Shown here one piece after another: positions 6,598-16,383 of a stretch of DNA of 64,000 nt. Source of the stretch: Micromonospora sp. WMMD1128 (lineage in GTDB: Bacteria; Actinomycetota; Actinomycetes; Mycobacteriales; Micromonosporaceae); NCBI RefSeq assembly GCF_027497235.1, contig NZ_CP114902.1, positions 6,598,001 through 6,662,000 on the forward strand, read 5' to 3'. The notes beneath the pieces were generated by a model. That model did not search any database and was not told the DNA's origin. It saw only the letters and a program-made list of their open reading frames with translations. How positions within the stretch are numbered: position 1 is the stretch's first letter; every line of letters begins with the position of its first letter. Made by a program: the position numbers and the translations under genes.

Positions 6598-8597
6598 TGG
6601 TCGAGACGGACTACGCCGAGCGGGTCTACGCAGGCGTGCTGGGAAAGATCATCGCGGTGTACCTGGGCCGTCCCTACGAGGGCTGGACCCACGAGAAGAT
6701 CAGCGCCGAGCTGGGTGACATCACGTACTACGTCAACGACCGTTGGGACGTGGCGCTCAAGCACCACCTGCTTGTGGTCGCCGACGACGACATCAGCGGC
6801 ACGTTCGTGTTCCCGCGGGTGCTGGCACGCCACCCGGAGCCGACAAGCGCCGAGGTCGGGCACACCTGGCTCAACGAGATCGTCGAGAACGTCAGCGTGT
6901 TGTGGTGGGGCGGGCTGGGAAACTCCACCGAGCACACCGCCTACCTGCGGATGAAGGCGGGAGTGGTGCCCCCGGAGAGCGGGTCGATCGCCCGCAACGG
7001 CACCGTCGTCGCCGAGCAGGTCGGGGCACAGATCTTCGTCGAGGGTTTCGCGATGACCCGACCGGGTGACCCGGTCGCCGCCGCCGACCTCGCCGAGCGC
7101 GCCGCGCGGGTCAGCCACGACGGTGAGTCGATCCACGCCGCCCGGGTGGTCGCCGCGCTTGTCGCCGGAGCGTTCACGGAGCCCGACATGGACCGGCTGC
7201 TGGACACCGCGGTCGGGCTGATCCCCGCCGACAGCCTCATCGCCCGGGTCATCGCCGACGTGCGGGCCTGGTCGGCGCAGGCGTCCGACTGGCGCGAGGT
7301 CCGCGACCGCATCGATGAGGTGTACGGCTACCACCGTTACGGCGGCAACTGTCACGTGGTGCCCAATCACGCCACGGTCATCCACGCCCTCGTGCACAGC
7401 GGCGGTGAGTTCGCCGACGCGATGAAGGTGGTGTGCACCTCCGGCTGGGACACCGACTCCAACGCCGGCAACGTCGGGGCGATCTGCGGCGTACGCGGTG
7501 GCCTGGCCGGGCTCGCCGACCCCGACTGGCGCGGCCCGCTTGCCGACCGCATGTACCTGCCCACCGTCGACGGCGGCTCCAGCGTCACCGACGCGGCCAC
7601 CGAGGCGATCAACCTGGCCAACCATGGCCTGCGCTGGGCCGGCCACGAGCCGCTGGCCCCGAAGGACGGCGCGCGGTTCCACTTCGGGATGCCCGGCTCG
7701 ACGCAGGGCTTCACCGTGCGGTCGGGCGTCGGCACGCTGCGCAACACCGCCGGGCGGCTGGACGTCAGCGGCCCGGCGACGGTCACCACGCCGACGTTCG
7801 TCCCGCCCGAGGCCCTGGACATGCCGATCTACGGCATGGTTGCCAGCCCGACGCTGTACCCGGGGCAGACGATCACCGCCACGTTCACCGGTGCGGCCCA
7901 GGTCAGCCTGCTGGTCAGCTACTACGGCGCGGACGGCGAGCTGCACAGCGTCGTCCAGGCGCCGCAGCCGGCGGGGACGCTGGCGATGCGGGTGCCGGAC
8001 CTCGGTGGGCACCCGGTGGCCGCGGTCGGTTTCCGCACCGACGGGCCGGTGGCGCTGGACCGGCTCACCTGGGACGGCGCGCCGACCATGACGCTGACCC
8101 GTCCCGCCGACGGCGGCACCATGTGGCGCCGGGCCTGGGTGCAGGCGGCCGACCAGTGGCTGCCACGCTGGCCCGAGCCGTTCCGGGTGGTGCAGAACAG
8201 CGGCACCGGCCTGCTCGTGCACGGCGAGGCGGGCTGGCGCGACTACACGGTCACCGCCGACGTCACCCCCCACCTGGCCCGAGCCGCCGGGCTGGCCGCC
8301 CGCGTACAGGGCGCCCGCGACTACTACGCCCTCGAACTGGTGGGGCAGGACACCGCGCGGCTGGTGTGCGGCGAGCGGGTGCTGGCCGACACGCCGTGGC
8401 CGTGGGAGTTCGGCGCCACGTACACCCTCACGCTCACCGTCGCGGGCAGCCGGCTGACCGGCGCCGTCGACGGGGAGATCCTGTTCGACCTGCACGACGA
8501 GTACCTGGCCCACGGCGGCATCGCGCTGCTGGTGACCGAGGGCCGAACCGCGACACACGAAGTGCGCATCACGCCTCACACCCCCTTGGAGTCATGA
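6597..8597 (+). CDS. ADP-ribosylglycohydrolase-fold protein with beta-sandwich tail
   Basis: 666 residues. The N-terminal ~350 residues have the ADP-ribosylglycohydrolase (DraG) fold with both metal-binding elements: VADDDISGTF and GWDTDSNAGNVGAICG. From about residue 370 to the end there are beta-sandwich domains, the last resembling a LamG/DUF1080 sugar-binding module (DYTVTADV through AAGLAARVQGARDYYAL). No signal peptide, so probably cytoplasmic. DraG enzymes cleave N- or O-ribosides; between a ribokinase and an ABC importer, this one may release a pentose from an imported glycoside rather than act on proteins. That role is inferred. Single-base overlap with rbsD; ATGA overlap with the binding-protein gene. 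Confidence 0.75.
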   Translation: MVETDYAERVYAGVLGKIIAVYLGRPYEGWTHEKISAELGDITYYVNDRWDVALKHHLLVVADDDISGTFVFPRVLARHPEPTSAEVGHTWLNEIVENVSVLWWGGLGNSTEHTAYLRMKAGVVPPESGSIARNGTVVAEQVGAQIFVEGFAMTRPGDPVAAADLAERAARVSHDGESIHAARVVAALVAGAFTEPDMDRLLDTAVGLIPADSLIARVIADVRAWSAQASDWREVRDRIDEVYGYHRYGGNCHVVPNHATVIHALVHSGGEFADAMKVVCTSGWDTDSNAGNVGAICGVRGGLAGLADPDWRGPLADRMYLPTVDGGSSVTDAATEAINLANHGLRWAGHEPLAPKDGARFHFGMPGSTQGFTVRSGVGTLRNTAGRLDVSGPATVTTPTFVPPEALDMPIYGMVASPTLYPGQTITATFTGAAQVSLLVSYYGADGELHSVVQAPQPAGTLAMRVPDLGGHPVAAVGFRTDGPVALDRLTWDGAPTMTLTRPADGGTMWRRAWVQAADQWLPRWPEPFRVVQNSGTGLLVHGEAGWRDYTVTADVTPHLARAAGLAARVQGARDYYALELVGQDTARLVCGERVLADTPWPWEFGATYTLTLTVAGSRLTGAVDGEILFDLHDEYLAHGGIALLVTEGRTATHEVRITPHTPLES

Positions 8598-10003
8598 TGG
8601 ATCTCGCGATGAACCGCCGCCGGCTGCTGTCCAGAGCCGGTCTGATCGCCCTCGGCCTCACCGCGCCCGGCCTGCTGGCCGGTTGCGGGAGTGAGGATGA
8701 GCCGATCGTGCCCGGCGACAATCCGCAGGGCAAGATCGACCTCTGGATCGACGTGCAGGGCGACGCCAACCAGAAGTACTTCACCGAGAGCGTGGTGGGC
8801 GCGTTCGAGAAGGCGCGCCCCAAGATTGACCTGAACGCGACCTTCTACAAGGGCGAGGACCTGCGCCGCCTGATCCAGACCTCGCTGCAGGCCAAGTCCG
8901 GCCCCGACGTGGTCCGCGGCCCGTCGGCCACCCAGACCATCGCCTGGAGCCGGGCGCGCATCCTGGCCGACCTCACGCCGTACTCGGAGAAGTTCGGCTG
9001 GGAGTCGAAGCTGGCCAAGTGGGCGTTGCAGGCGTTCACGAACGACGGCAAGCTCTACGCCCTGCCCATGCGCGTGGACACCATGCTGCTCTACTACAAC
9101 AAGTCGCTGTTCGCCCAGCACGGCTGGCAGACCCCGACCACCCGGGCCGAGCTGGAGGCCATCGCCGCCGATGCCCACGGCCGGGGCATCGTGCCCTTCG
9201 GCTCCTCGAACGTCGACTGGAAGGCCGCCGGTGAGTGGCTGATGACGGTCTTCTGGAACCACTACTCCGGCCCCGAGGCCCTGCACCAGGGCCTGTCCGG
9301 CCAGATCTCGTTCAGCGACCCGGTGTTCGTCGAGGCCGTCGAGCTGGTCAAGTCGTACTTCGACAAGGGCTGGATCGCCGGCGGCGCCGACAAGTACTTC
9401 TCCGTCCCGTCCACCGAGATCGGCGCGAACTTCGGCAAGGGCAGCGTCGCCATGGTCCCGCAGGGCAACTGGTTCATGAGCCAGGTCGGCCAGTACTTCG
9501 GCGCCAAGGCCAAGAACGACAACGAGTGGGACTGGATGCCGATGCCGGCGCTGCGGCAGGAGGTCAAGTACCCGCTGTTCGAGATCGGCATCGGCGGTTC
9601 GCTTGCGATCAACGCCGCCAGCAAGAACAAGGACGCCGCCGCCGAGTACCTCAACTGGTACTACGGCGACAAGGCCGCCGCTCTCAAACGCATGGCCGAC
9701 GTGCCCTCGACCTACAACATCCCGGTCGACTTCGCCGACAGTGACATCCCGGCCGCCATCGATCCGCGCGCCGGCCGGGTGCTCACCGCGGTGAACCGGG
9801 CCGTCAGCACCGGCGACTACGGCTACGTCAGTTGGACCTGGTGGCCGCCGAAGACCGACGTGTTCATCTACGAGGGCCTGGAGCAGGTGCTCACCGGCAA
9901 GCTGACCCCGGCGCAGTACTGCCAGCAGTTGGCCGACCAGTTCAAGGCCGAGAAGGCCGAGGGCAACATCCCGGCGTTGCCCGCCCGGGGCCCGGCGAAA
10001 TGA
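8594..10003 (+). CDS. ABC sugar-binding lipoprotein (CUT1 type)
   Basis: 469 residues. Extracellular solute-binding protein family 1, which captures oligosaccharides at the cell surface. The N-terminus has a basic run (NRRRLLSR), a hydrophobic segment and the lipobox LLAGC with Cys31, so it is lipid anchored. The mature part has the bilobed pattern seen in UgpB/MalE-type proteins (LTPYSEKFGW, YALPMRVDTMLLYYNKSLF). It overlaps the preceding gene (ATGA) and the first permease (ATGA). CUT1 proteins usually bind di- or oligosaccharides, unlike RbsB, which argues for an oligosaccharide cargo. Confidence 0.9.
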   Translation: MMDLAMNRRRLLSRAGLIALGLTAPGLLAGCGSEDEPIVPGDNPQGKIDLWIDVQGDANQKYFTESVVGAFEKARPKIDLNATFYKGEDLRRLIQTSLQAKSGPDVVRGPSATQTIAWSRARILADLTPYSEKFGWESKLAKWALQAFTNDGKLYALPMRVDTMLLYYNKSLFAQHGWQTPTTRAELEAIAADAHGRGIVPFGSSNVDWKAAGEWLMTVFWNHYSGPEALHQGLSGQISFSDPVFVEAVELVKSYFDKGWIAGGADKYFSVPSTEIGANFGKGSVAMVPQGNWFMSQVGQYFGAKAKNDNEWDWMPMPALRQEVKYPLFEIGIGGSLAINAASKNKDAAAEYLNWYYGDKAAALKRMADVPSTYNIPVDFADSDIPAAIDPRAGRVLTAVNRAVSTGDYGYVSWTWWPPKTDVFIYEGLEQVLTGKLTPAQYCQQLADQFKAEKAEGNIPALPARGPAK

Positions 10004-10899
10004 GCGTCCAGTCGGTGACGGTGGACACCGCGCTGCCCGGGAGACGGCCGAAGTCGCGTGGCAGCAGGCGGGCCTGGCTGTTCCTGAGCCCGCTGCTGAT
10101 CCTCAACGTGCTCGTCGTGCTCGGCCCGGCCCTGGCCACGGTGTACTACGCGTTCACCGACTGGTCCGGGCTCGGCCCGGCGACGTTCATCGGGTTCGAC
10201 AACTTCACCCGGGCCTTCGCCGACCCGGCCGTGCACGACGCCCTGTGGCACAACGTCCTCTGGCTCGTGTTATTCGGCTCGATCCCGATGGCCATGGGGC
10301 TGCTCGGCGCCTACCTGCTGTCTCAGGTGCCCCGGTTCCAGGTGCTGTTCCGGGCCCTGTACTTCATCCCGTACGTGGTGGCCAGCGTGGTCAACGCCGC
10401 GGTGTGGAAGATGCTGCTGTCACCGACAAGCGGCATCGGCCACGCACTCGGCATCGACCACGCCTGGCTCGGCGACCCCGACACGTCGCTGCTCAGCGTC
10501 AACTTCGTCGTCAACTGGCACTGGTGGGGCTTCCTGGCCGTGGTGTACCTCGCCGCGATGCAGGGCGTCGACCCGGAGCTGTACGACGCGGCGAAGGTGG
10601 ACGGCGCCAACCGCTGGCAGCAGTTCAGGTCGGTGACCCTGCCGGGCATCCGCCCCACCGTGGTCTTCCTGACCCTGATGACGGTGATCTGGACGCTCAA
10701 GGCGTTCGACTACATCTTCATCATGACCGGCGGCGGCCCCGCCGGGTCCAGTGAGGTGGTCTCCACCCTCATGTACAAGCAGGCGTTCAACGAGTATCAG
10801 GCCGGCTACGCCGCCGCGCTCGGCCTGTCCATGACGGTGATCATCGGCATCGTGCTCGCCGGATACCAGTACCTGAAGCGAAAGGGGTGGGAGGAGTGA
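10000..10899 (+). CDS. ABC sugar permease, MalF type
   Basis: 299-residue inner-membrane permease with six predicted membrane segments. The cytoplasmic EAA loop that contacts the ATPase is present (DAAKVDGANRWQQFRSVTLP). It pairs with the next gene as the MalF/MalG-like pore. Start ATG 10000 overlaps the binding-protein stop. No ATPase is encoded in the operon; CUT1 systems in actinobacteria commonly share one ATPase such as MsiK. Confidence 0.9.
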   Translation: MSVQSVTVDTALPGRRPKSRGSRRAWLFLSPLLILNVLVVLGPALATVYYAFTDWSGLGPATFIGFDNFTRAFADPAVHDALWHNVLWLVLFGSIPMAMGLLGAYLLSQVPRFQVLFRALYFIPYVVASVVNAAVWKMLLSPTSGIGHALGIDHAWLGDPDTSLLSVNFVVNWHWWGFLAVVYLAAMQGVDPELYDAAKVDGANRWQQFRSVTLPGIRPTVVFLTLMTVIWTLKAFDYIFIMTGGGPAGSSEVVSTLMYKQAFNEYQAGYAAALGLSMTVIIGIVLAGYQYLKRKGWEE

Positions 10900-11786
10900 C
10901 CGCCTCCATCCAGGAGCGGCCCGCTGCCACAAGCGTGCCGAGGCCCGCCCGGCCCCGCACCCCGCGCCGCGAGCGCCGGGCGCTGCCCGTCTACTACCTG
11001 ATCCTGATCGCGCTTGCGGTGTTCGCGCTCGGGCCGATCGTGGCGCTGCTGTTCAACGCGTTCAAGAACAACGCCGAGATCGGCGCGAACCCGCTGTCAC
11101 CGCCGACGTCGCTGAGCCTGTCGAACTTCGCCGAGGCGTGGACCCGCGGCGACTTCGCCACCACCATGCTCAACAGCGCGATCCTCTGCCTGGGCTCGGT
11201 GGTCGGCACCTGCTTCGTGGCCGGCATGGCCGCCTACGCGCTCAGCCACCTCAACGTGCGCGGCGGCAACGGCGTGGTGGCGTACCTGTTCCTGACCAGC
11301 GCGCTGCCGGTGCAGTTGTTCGTGGTGCCGCTGTTCTTCATGTGGACGAACCTCGGGCTCACCGACACCCGTCCCGGCCTGATCCTCATCTACATCGCCA
11401 CCGATGCGCCCTTCGCCGCGCTGCTGCTGCGCTCGTTCCTGCTGAAGATCCCGCACGACTTCACCGAGGCCGCCCGCCTCGACGGCGCCTCCGACTGGCA
11501 GATCGCCTGGCGGATCGTGCTGCCGCTGGCCTGGCCGGGCCTGCTGACCGTGGCCCTGATCGTCGGGCTGTGGTCGTGGAACGAGTTCTTCTGGGCGATC
11601 ACCTTCATCCACGATCCCGACCTGCGGCCCATCTCCACCAGCTTCATGGCCTTCCAGGACCAGTACTCCACGGACTGGGGCCTGACCAGTGCCGCCGCCA
11701 TCTTCATGCTCGGACCGGTGCTGCTGCTGTTCCTGCTGCTCCAGCGCAAGTTCGTCGCCGGGCTCACCTCCGGAGGTGTCAAGTGA
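10896..11786 (+). CDS. ABC sugar permease, MalG type
   Basis: 296 residues, six membrane segments, EAA loop TEAARLDGASDWQIAWRIVL. The second half of the importer pore. GTG 10896 overlaps the MalF-type stop (GTGA) and lies ten bases after AAGGGG; GTG 10887 in the same frame is an alternative. It overlaps the sulfatase start downstream by four bases, so import and desulfation are translationally coupled. Confidence 0.9.
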   Translation: MTASIQERPAATSVPRPARPRTPRRERRALPVYYLILIALAVFALGPIVALLFNAFKNNAEIGANPLSPPTSLSLSNFAEAWTRGDFATTMLNSAILCLGSVVGTCFVAGMAAYALSHLNVRGGNGVVAYLFLTSALPVQLFVVPLFFMWTNLGLTDTRPGLILIYIATDAPFAALLLRSFLLKIPHDFTEAARLDGASDWQIAWRIVLPLAWPGLLTVALIVGLWSWNEFFWAITFIHDPDLRPISTSFMAFQDQYSTDWGLTSAAAIFMLGPVLLLFLLLQRKFVAGLTSGGVK

Positions 11787-13195
11787 CCAACCGCCCCAAC
11801 GTCATCCTCATCATCGCCGACCAACTGCGCCGCCAGGCGCTGGGCTGCTACGGCGACCCGAACGTGGCCACCCCGCACATCGACGCCCTCGCCGGGCGGG
11901 GAACCCGCTTCGACGCGGCCTCCTCCAGCTATCCGGTGTGCGTGCCGTTCCGGTTCAGCCTGGTCACCGGCGAGCACGCGCACACCCGGTTCATTCCGTC
12001 GATCGAGTGGCGCATGTCGCCGGCGGAGCGGACCATCGCCGACGAGTTCAACGAGGCGGGCTACCACACCGCGCTGTTCGGAAAGTGGCACCTGTACGGG
12101 AACTTCGGCCACTACCCGGGCCACAACGTGGTGAAGGCGTCGCGCACTCCGGTGCCGCGGCCGTACCAGGGCAGGTTCCAGCGCTTCGCCGGGTTCGACA
12201 TCTGCAACGATCCCTGGGACACCTACTACTGGAACGAGGACGACCCCACCCCGCACAAGATCGACGGCTTCCAGACCGACGGCCTGTTCGACCTGGCCAT
12301 CGAGTACGCCGACGAACGCGCCCGCGACGGCCGCCCCCACGCCACGATCCTGTCGGTCGAACCCCCACACCCGATCTTCACCGCGCCGGAGCAGTACCTG
12401 CGGCGCTGGCAGGACCGGCCCGTGCAGGTGCGCGAGAACGTCGACCTGGACCGGGAGTACAACAAGCGCGGCCCGCACGGCAAGGATCTGCTCGACGACC
12501 TGCGCACCTACTACGCCATGATCGAGAACCTCGACGACAACATCGGCCGTCTGGTCGAGGCGCTGCGCGCCAACGGCCAGCTCGACAACACCGTCATCGC
12601 CCTCACCGCCGACCACGGCGAGCTGCTGGGCTGCCACGGCGTGCTGGCCAAGCAGCGCCCGTGGGAGGAGTCGATAGGCATCCCGCTGATCGTGTCCGGC
12701 GGGGCGGTGGCCACCCCCCGCGTCGTCGACGATCCGGTCTGCACCGAGGACCTGTTCCCGACGCTGCTCGGCCTGGCCGGGATCACCCCCCGTGACCCGA
12801 AGCCCGGTCGCGACCTGACCCCGCTGGTGCGGGGCGCCGCGGAGCACCTGGACCGGGCGGCGGTGCTGCTGGAGTTCGTCGCCGAGATGCGCCCCGGCCT
12901 GCCGTTCCACGACGAGACGTGGCGCGGTGTGCGCAGCCGGCGCTACAAGTACACCGTGCTCGGCGACGCCCACGGCGGCCGGCCGTGGCAGTTCTTCGAC
13001 CTGGAGACCGACCCGTACGAGCTGACCAACCTGGTCGACTCGACCGAGCACGCGGAGCTGATCGCCCACCACCACGGGCTGCTACGCGAACTGCTCGCGA
13101 GCACCTATGACCACTACGTGCTGGCGCCCGCATGCGGGCAGCCCGGCTTCAACGAGTGGGATCCCGAGGCCAAGTTCCAGCGCCGCTTCGGCTGA
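11783..13195 (+). CDS. Cysteine-type sulfatase (arylsulfatase family), first of two
   Basis: 470 residues, alkaline phosphatase superfamily. The active-site motif C-x-P-x-R is CVPFR with Cys53, which must be converted to formylglycine; the enzyme for that is encoded three genes downstream. Metal-ligand regions NVILIIADQLRR, LFGKWHLYG and LTADHGELLG are present. No signal peptide is visible, so sulfate esters are probably removed in the cytoplasm after import. The substrate is unknown; location after the oligosaccharide permeases suggests a sulfated glycan. GTG start overlaps the permease stop (GTGA). Confidence 0.88.
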   Translation: MTNRPNVILIIADQLRRQALGCYGDPNVATPHIDALAGRGTRFDAASSSYPVCVPFRFSLVTGEHAHTRFIPSIEWRMSPAERTIADEFNEAGYHTALFGKWHLYGNFGHYPGHNVVKASRTPVPRPYQGRFQRFAGFDICNDPWDTYYWNEDDPTPHKIDGFQTDGLFDLAIEYADERARDGRPHATILSVEPPHPIFTAPEQYLRRWQDRPVQVRENVDLDREYNKRGPHGKDLLDDLRTYYAMIENLDDNIGRLVEALRANGQLDNTVIALTADHGELLGCHGVLAKQRPWEESIGIPLIVSGGAVATPRVVDDPVCTEDLFPTLLGLAGITPRDPKPGRDLTPLVRGAAEHLDRAAVLLEFVAEMRPGLPFHDETWRGVRSRRYKYTVLGDAHGGRPWQFFDLETDPYELTNLVDSTEHAELIAHHHGLLRELLASTYDHYVLAPACGQPGFNEWDPEAKFQRRFG

Positions 13196-13240
13196 CACCA
13201 CAAGCAGGCAGTACCACCGAGGACAAGGAGCACCGCCCCC

Positions 13241-14878
13241 ATGCTTCGCAGGACCGGTACCACGCTGCTCGTCGTTACCCTTTTGACCGCGCTCTCCGCC
13301 ACCCCCGCCACCGCCGACGGCGCGCCCTACACCGGCAAGCAGTACGACTTCGGCGGCGGGATCACCCAGATCTCGGGGACCGTGCCGACCGTCGACGCCA
13401 TCGCCGACAACATCAGCACCTCGGCGGCGGCCACCGTCGCCGAGATCGCCGCGCATCGCGACACGTTGCCCTACGGCGGGATCTATCCGGCCGCGGGCAC
13501 CCCCGACCAGTTGTCGGTCTACCCGGGGCCCGCCGGGGTCGCCGCGTCCGACCAGTACAGCGTCACCGCCGCGCTGGGCACGGGCGGGCAGCAGGGATCG
13601 TTCGTCTACAAGTCCCTGGCCCGCAAGACCGACACCAACCGGGAACTGGACACCTCCTGGACGTCGTTCTCCTTCTCCGGCCCGGTCACCGTGCGGGTGA
13701 CCAAGCTCAGCGCGGGCGCGGCGACCGGCTGCATGGTCCGGCCCTACTCGGCGGCGATCACCACGAGCTTCGCGGGCAACGTGTGCACGTTCACGATCAG
13801 TGAGCCGGGCAACCTGTCGGTGGAGTTCGAACCGAACATCCACAACCCGGTGCTGCACCCGATGCTTGTGTTCGCCAATCCCCCCGAGGTCGACGTACCC
13901 TCGCCGACCGACCCGAATGTGCGCTACTTCGGCCCCGGCAAGCACTTCCTCGGCGCGGGCCAGCAACTGCTCAGCGGACAGACCGTCTACCTCGCGGGTG
14001 GCGCGTTCGTCGAGGCGGCGTTCATCGCCGACGGGCCGGTCAGCAACGTCACCATCAAGGGGCGCGGCGTGGTGTCAGGTCTGTTCATGGATACCGGCAA
14101 CCAGGATCTGAACAAGGATCAGCCCGGCATGGTCGACATCGCCGACCAGGGCTCGCAGAACCTCCTCGTCGAGGGCGTCACGTTCGTCGACGGGCCCCGG
14201 TTCAACGTCCGGGCGCTCGCGCAGTTCACCACGATTCACAACGTGAAGACGATCTCGTGGTGGTACAGCACGGACGGCATGGTCGGTGGTCACAAGAGTT
14301 TGCTGGAGAACAACTTCGTCAAGTCGAACGACGACTCGATCAAGCTGTTCTGGGGCGACACGATCGCCCGTGGCAACACCATCTGGCAGTTGGAGAACGG
14401 CGCCTCCTTCATGATCTCGTGGAACATCCACGAGAACCCGCAGACGTTCCACGTCTACGACAACGACGTCATCCACGCCGAGCACTACCAGATCCAGAAG
14501 ACCGCGATCTTCCGGGCGCTGCACGCCGGCAGCGGCACCCTGTCGCGCTACCTCTTCGACGACATTCGGGTCGAGAACGCGAACTGGCGGCTGTTCTACC
14601 TGGCCATCGAGAACAACAAGTGGTACGACCCGGCGCGTGGCTACGGCGAGCTCGACCAGCTCATCTTCCGCAACATCCACGCGTACACGACCTACCAGCA
14701 GCCCAACGTCGTGCAGGGCATGGACGCCACCCACAAGGTGCGCAACGTCAACTTCCAGAACGTGTACGCCAACGGCACCTGCTTCAACAACTCGCAGGCC
14801 GGAAACTTCCAGATCGACCAGAGCACCACCAACGCCATCCGCGTCTACCGGAGCACCGACGGAAGCTGCCGCACGTGA
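13241..14878 (+). CDS. Secreted GH49-like beta-helix glycosidase
   Basis: 545 residues with a Sec signal peptide (about 1-25, ending ATPATA-DG). Residues 30-215 look like a beta-sandwich and 220-545 like a right-handed parallel beta-helix with Asn/Asp-rich turns. The arrangement matches GH49 dextranases, and acidic motifs WYSTDGMVGG and VKSNDDSIKLFWG are in the usual place for GH49/GH28 catalysts. It probably cleaves the polymer outside the cell so that the importer can take up fragments; the substrate is not deducible. It is the only operon gene with a gap before it (45 bp, AAGGAG ribosome site). Its stop overlaps the second sulfatase (GTGA). Confidence 0.65.
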   Translation: MLRRTGTTLLVVTLLTALSATPATADGAPYTGKQYDFGGGITQISGTVPTVDAIADNISTSAAATVAEIAAHRDTLPYGGIYPAAGTPDQLSVYPGPAGVAASDQYSVTAALGTGGQQGSFVYKSLARKTDTNRELDTSWTSFSFSGPVTVRVTKLSAGAATGCMVRPYSAAITTSFAGNVCTFTISEPGNLSVEFEPNIHNPVLHPMLVFANPPEVDVPSPTDPNVRYFGPGKHFLGAGQQLLSGQTVYLAGGAFVEAAFIADGPVSNVTIKGRGVVSGLFMDTGNQDLNKDQPGMVDIADQGSQNLLVEGVTFVDGPRFNVRALAQFTTIHNVKTISWWYSTDGMVGGHKSLLENNFVKSNDDSIKLFWGDTIARGNTIWQLENGASFMISWNIHENPQTFHVYDNDVIHAEHYQIQKTAIFRALHAGSGTLSRYLFDDIRVENANWRLFYLAIENNKWYDPARGYGELDQLIFRNIHAYTTYQQPNVVQGMDATHKVRNVNFQNVYANGTCFNNSQAGNFQIDQSTTNAIRVYRSTDGSCRT

Positions 14879-16383
14879 ACAAGCCCAACATCGTCATCGT
14901 CCTGGCCGACGACATGGGCTGGGGTGACCTGGGCTGCTACGGCTCGGCGATCCCCACCCCCCACATCGACGCCCTCGCCGCCCGGGGCGTCCGGGCCGTC
15001 GACTGCCACTCGGCGTCGGCGGTCTGCACCCCCAGCCGGTACGCGCTGATGACCGGCCGCTACGCCTGGCGCGGACCGTTGAAGAACTTCGTCCTGATGG
15101 GCCATGGCCCGGCGCTCATCGAACCGGAGCGCCCCACCCTGGCCAGCCTGCTCCGCACGGCCGGGTACACCACCGGCGCGTTCGGCAAATGGCACCTGGG
15201 TCTGGGCTGGCGGCAGCGGGACGGGAGCGTCCGCGACGCGTTCGCGCCCGGCGCCCGGCTGCACGACGACGTCGTGACCGACTTCGGCCGCGACATCGAC
15301 TACACCGCGCCGTTCACCGGCGGGCCCCTCGAACTGGGCTTCGACCGGTTCTACGGCATCGCCGGGTCGCTTGACATGCCGCCGTACGCATTCCTCGACC
15401 AGGACCGCACCGTCGGCGTGCCCGACATCGAGAAGCCGCACTATCTCACCGAGCAGCGACCCGGCCTGGCCGTGCCCGGCTTCGACGAGGCGGCGGTGGA
15501 CACCACCTTCACCACGAAGGCCGTGGAGTGGATCCGGTCGGTCCCGGCCGATCGGCCGTTCCTGGCCTACGTGACCCCCAGCGCCCCACACCGGCCCTGC
15601 GTACCGCCGGATGTGGTGCGCGGCGCGTCCGGGCTCGGCGACCGCGCCGACGCGGTGTGCCTGGTCGACTGGATCGTCGGGCAACTCGTCGACGCCATCG
15701 ACGAGCGTGGCCAGCGTGAGGACACGCTGTTCATCGTGACAAGCGACAACGGCGCTGTCATGATCTTCGACGACGACGGGGACAGCGCCGTGCACCGGCC
15801 CAACGGCGACTGGCGTGGCCAGAAGGGTGACCTGTGGGACGGCGGGCACCGCGAGCCGTTCGTCGCCTGTTGGCCGGGCCGGCTGCCCGAGGGCGGCGTG
15901 CTCGACGCCCCGATCTGCCTGACCGACGTGCTGCCGACGGTGGCTGCCGCGGCGGAGGTCACGCTGCCCGACGGGGCCGCGCCCGACGGCGTGGACCTGC
16001 TGGAGGCGCTGCGTGGGGACGCGACTGCTGCCCCGCCCGCCGACCGGCCGCTGGTCCACCACAGCCTCGGCGGCCGGTTCGCGATCCGCCGCGGGCCGTG
16101 GAAGGCGATTTTCGCGGCCGGGTCCGGCGGCGGTTTCTCCGAACCTTCGATCTCGGCGCTGTTCAGCTCCGGATCCGGCAAGGCCCACGCCAACCCGCCA
16201 TGGGACCGCGACCATCCGGTCGGTCAGCTCTATGACCTGGCGGACGACCCGGGTGAGACTGTTGATCTCTGGCAGGAGCGGCCCGAGGTCGTGGCCGACC
16301 TCTACGCCGCGCTGCGCGATATCTGCGGCGACGAATCCAGCGGGCTGCCCTTCGACGTGCTTATCCGTCCGGCTCGGTCATGA
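14875..16383 (+). CDS. Cysteine-type sulfatase, second of two
   Basis: 502 residues. Classical arylsulfatase N-terminus NIVIVLADDMGWGDLGCYG and active-site CTPSR with Cys51, the exact formylglycine consensus. Further motifs: GAFGKWHLG, VTSDNGAV. No signal peptide, so probably cytoplasmic. It differs strongly from the first sulfatase in length and in the loop regions, which suggests a different position of the sulfate ester on the same glycan (inference). Overlaps the FGE gene by four bases (ATGA), tying the sulfatase to its activator. Confidence 0.9.
   Translation: MNKPNIVIVLADDMGWGDLGCYGSAIPTPHIDALAARGVRAVDCHSASAVCTPSRYALMTGRYAWRGPLKNFVLMGHGPALIEPERPTLASLLRTAGYTTGAFGKWHLGLGWRQRDGSVRDAFAPGARLHDDVVTDFGRDIDYTAPFTGGPLELGFDRFYGIAGSLDMPPYAFLDQDRTVGVPDIEKPHYLTEQRPGLAVPGFDEAAVDTTFTTKAVEWIRSVPADRPFLAYVTPSAPHRPCVPPDVVRGASGLGDRADAVCLVDWIVGQLVDAIDERGQREDTLFIVTSDNGAVMIFDDDGDSAVHRPNGDWRGQKGDLWDGGHREPFVACWPGRLPEGGVLDAPICLTDVLPTVAAAAEVTLPDGAAPDGVDLLEALRGDATAAPPADRPLVHHSLGGRFAIRRGPWKAIFAAGSGGGFSEPSISALFSSGSGKAHANPPWDRDHPVGQLYDLADDPGETVDLWQERPEVVADLYAALRDICGDESSGLPFDVLIRPARS

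Noticed and set aside
5255..11786. Plain ribose (rbs) operon
   Set aside because: The transporter is CUT1 (MalF/MalG type with a UgpB-like lipoprotein), not RbsABC, and sulfatases with FGE are in the same operon.
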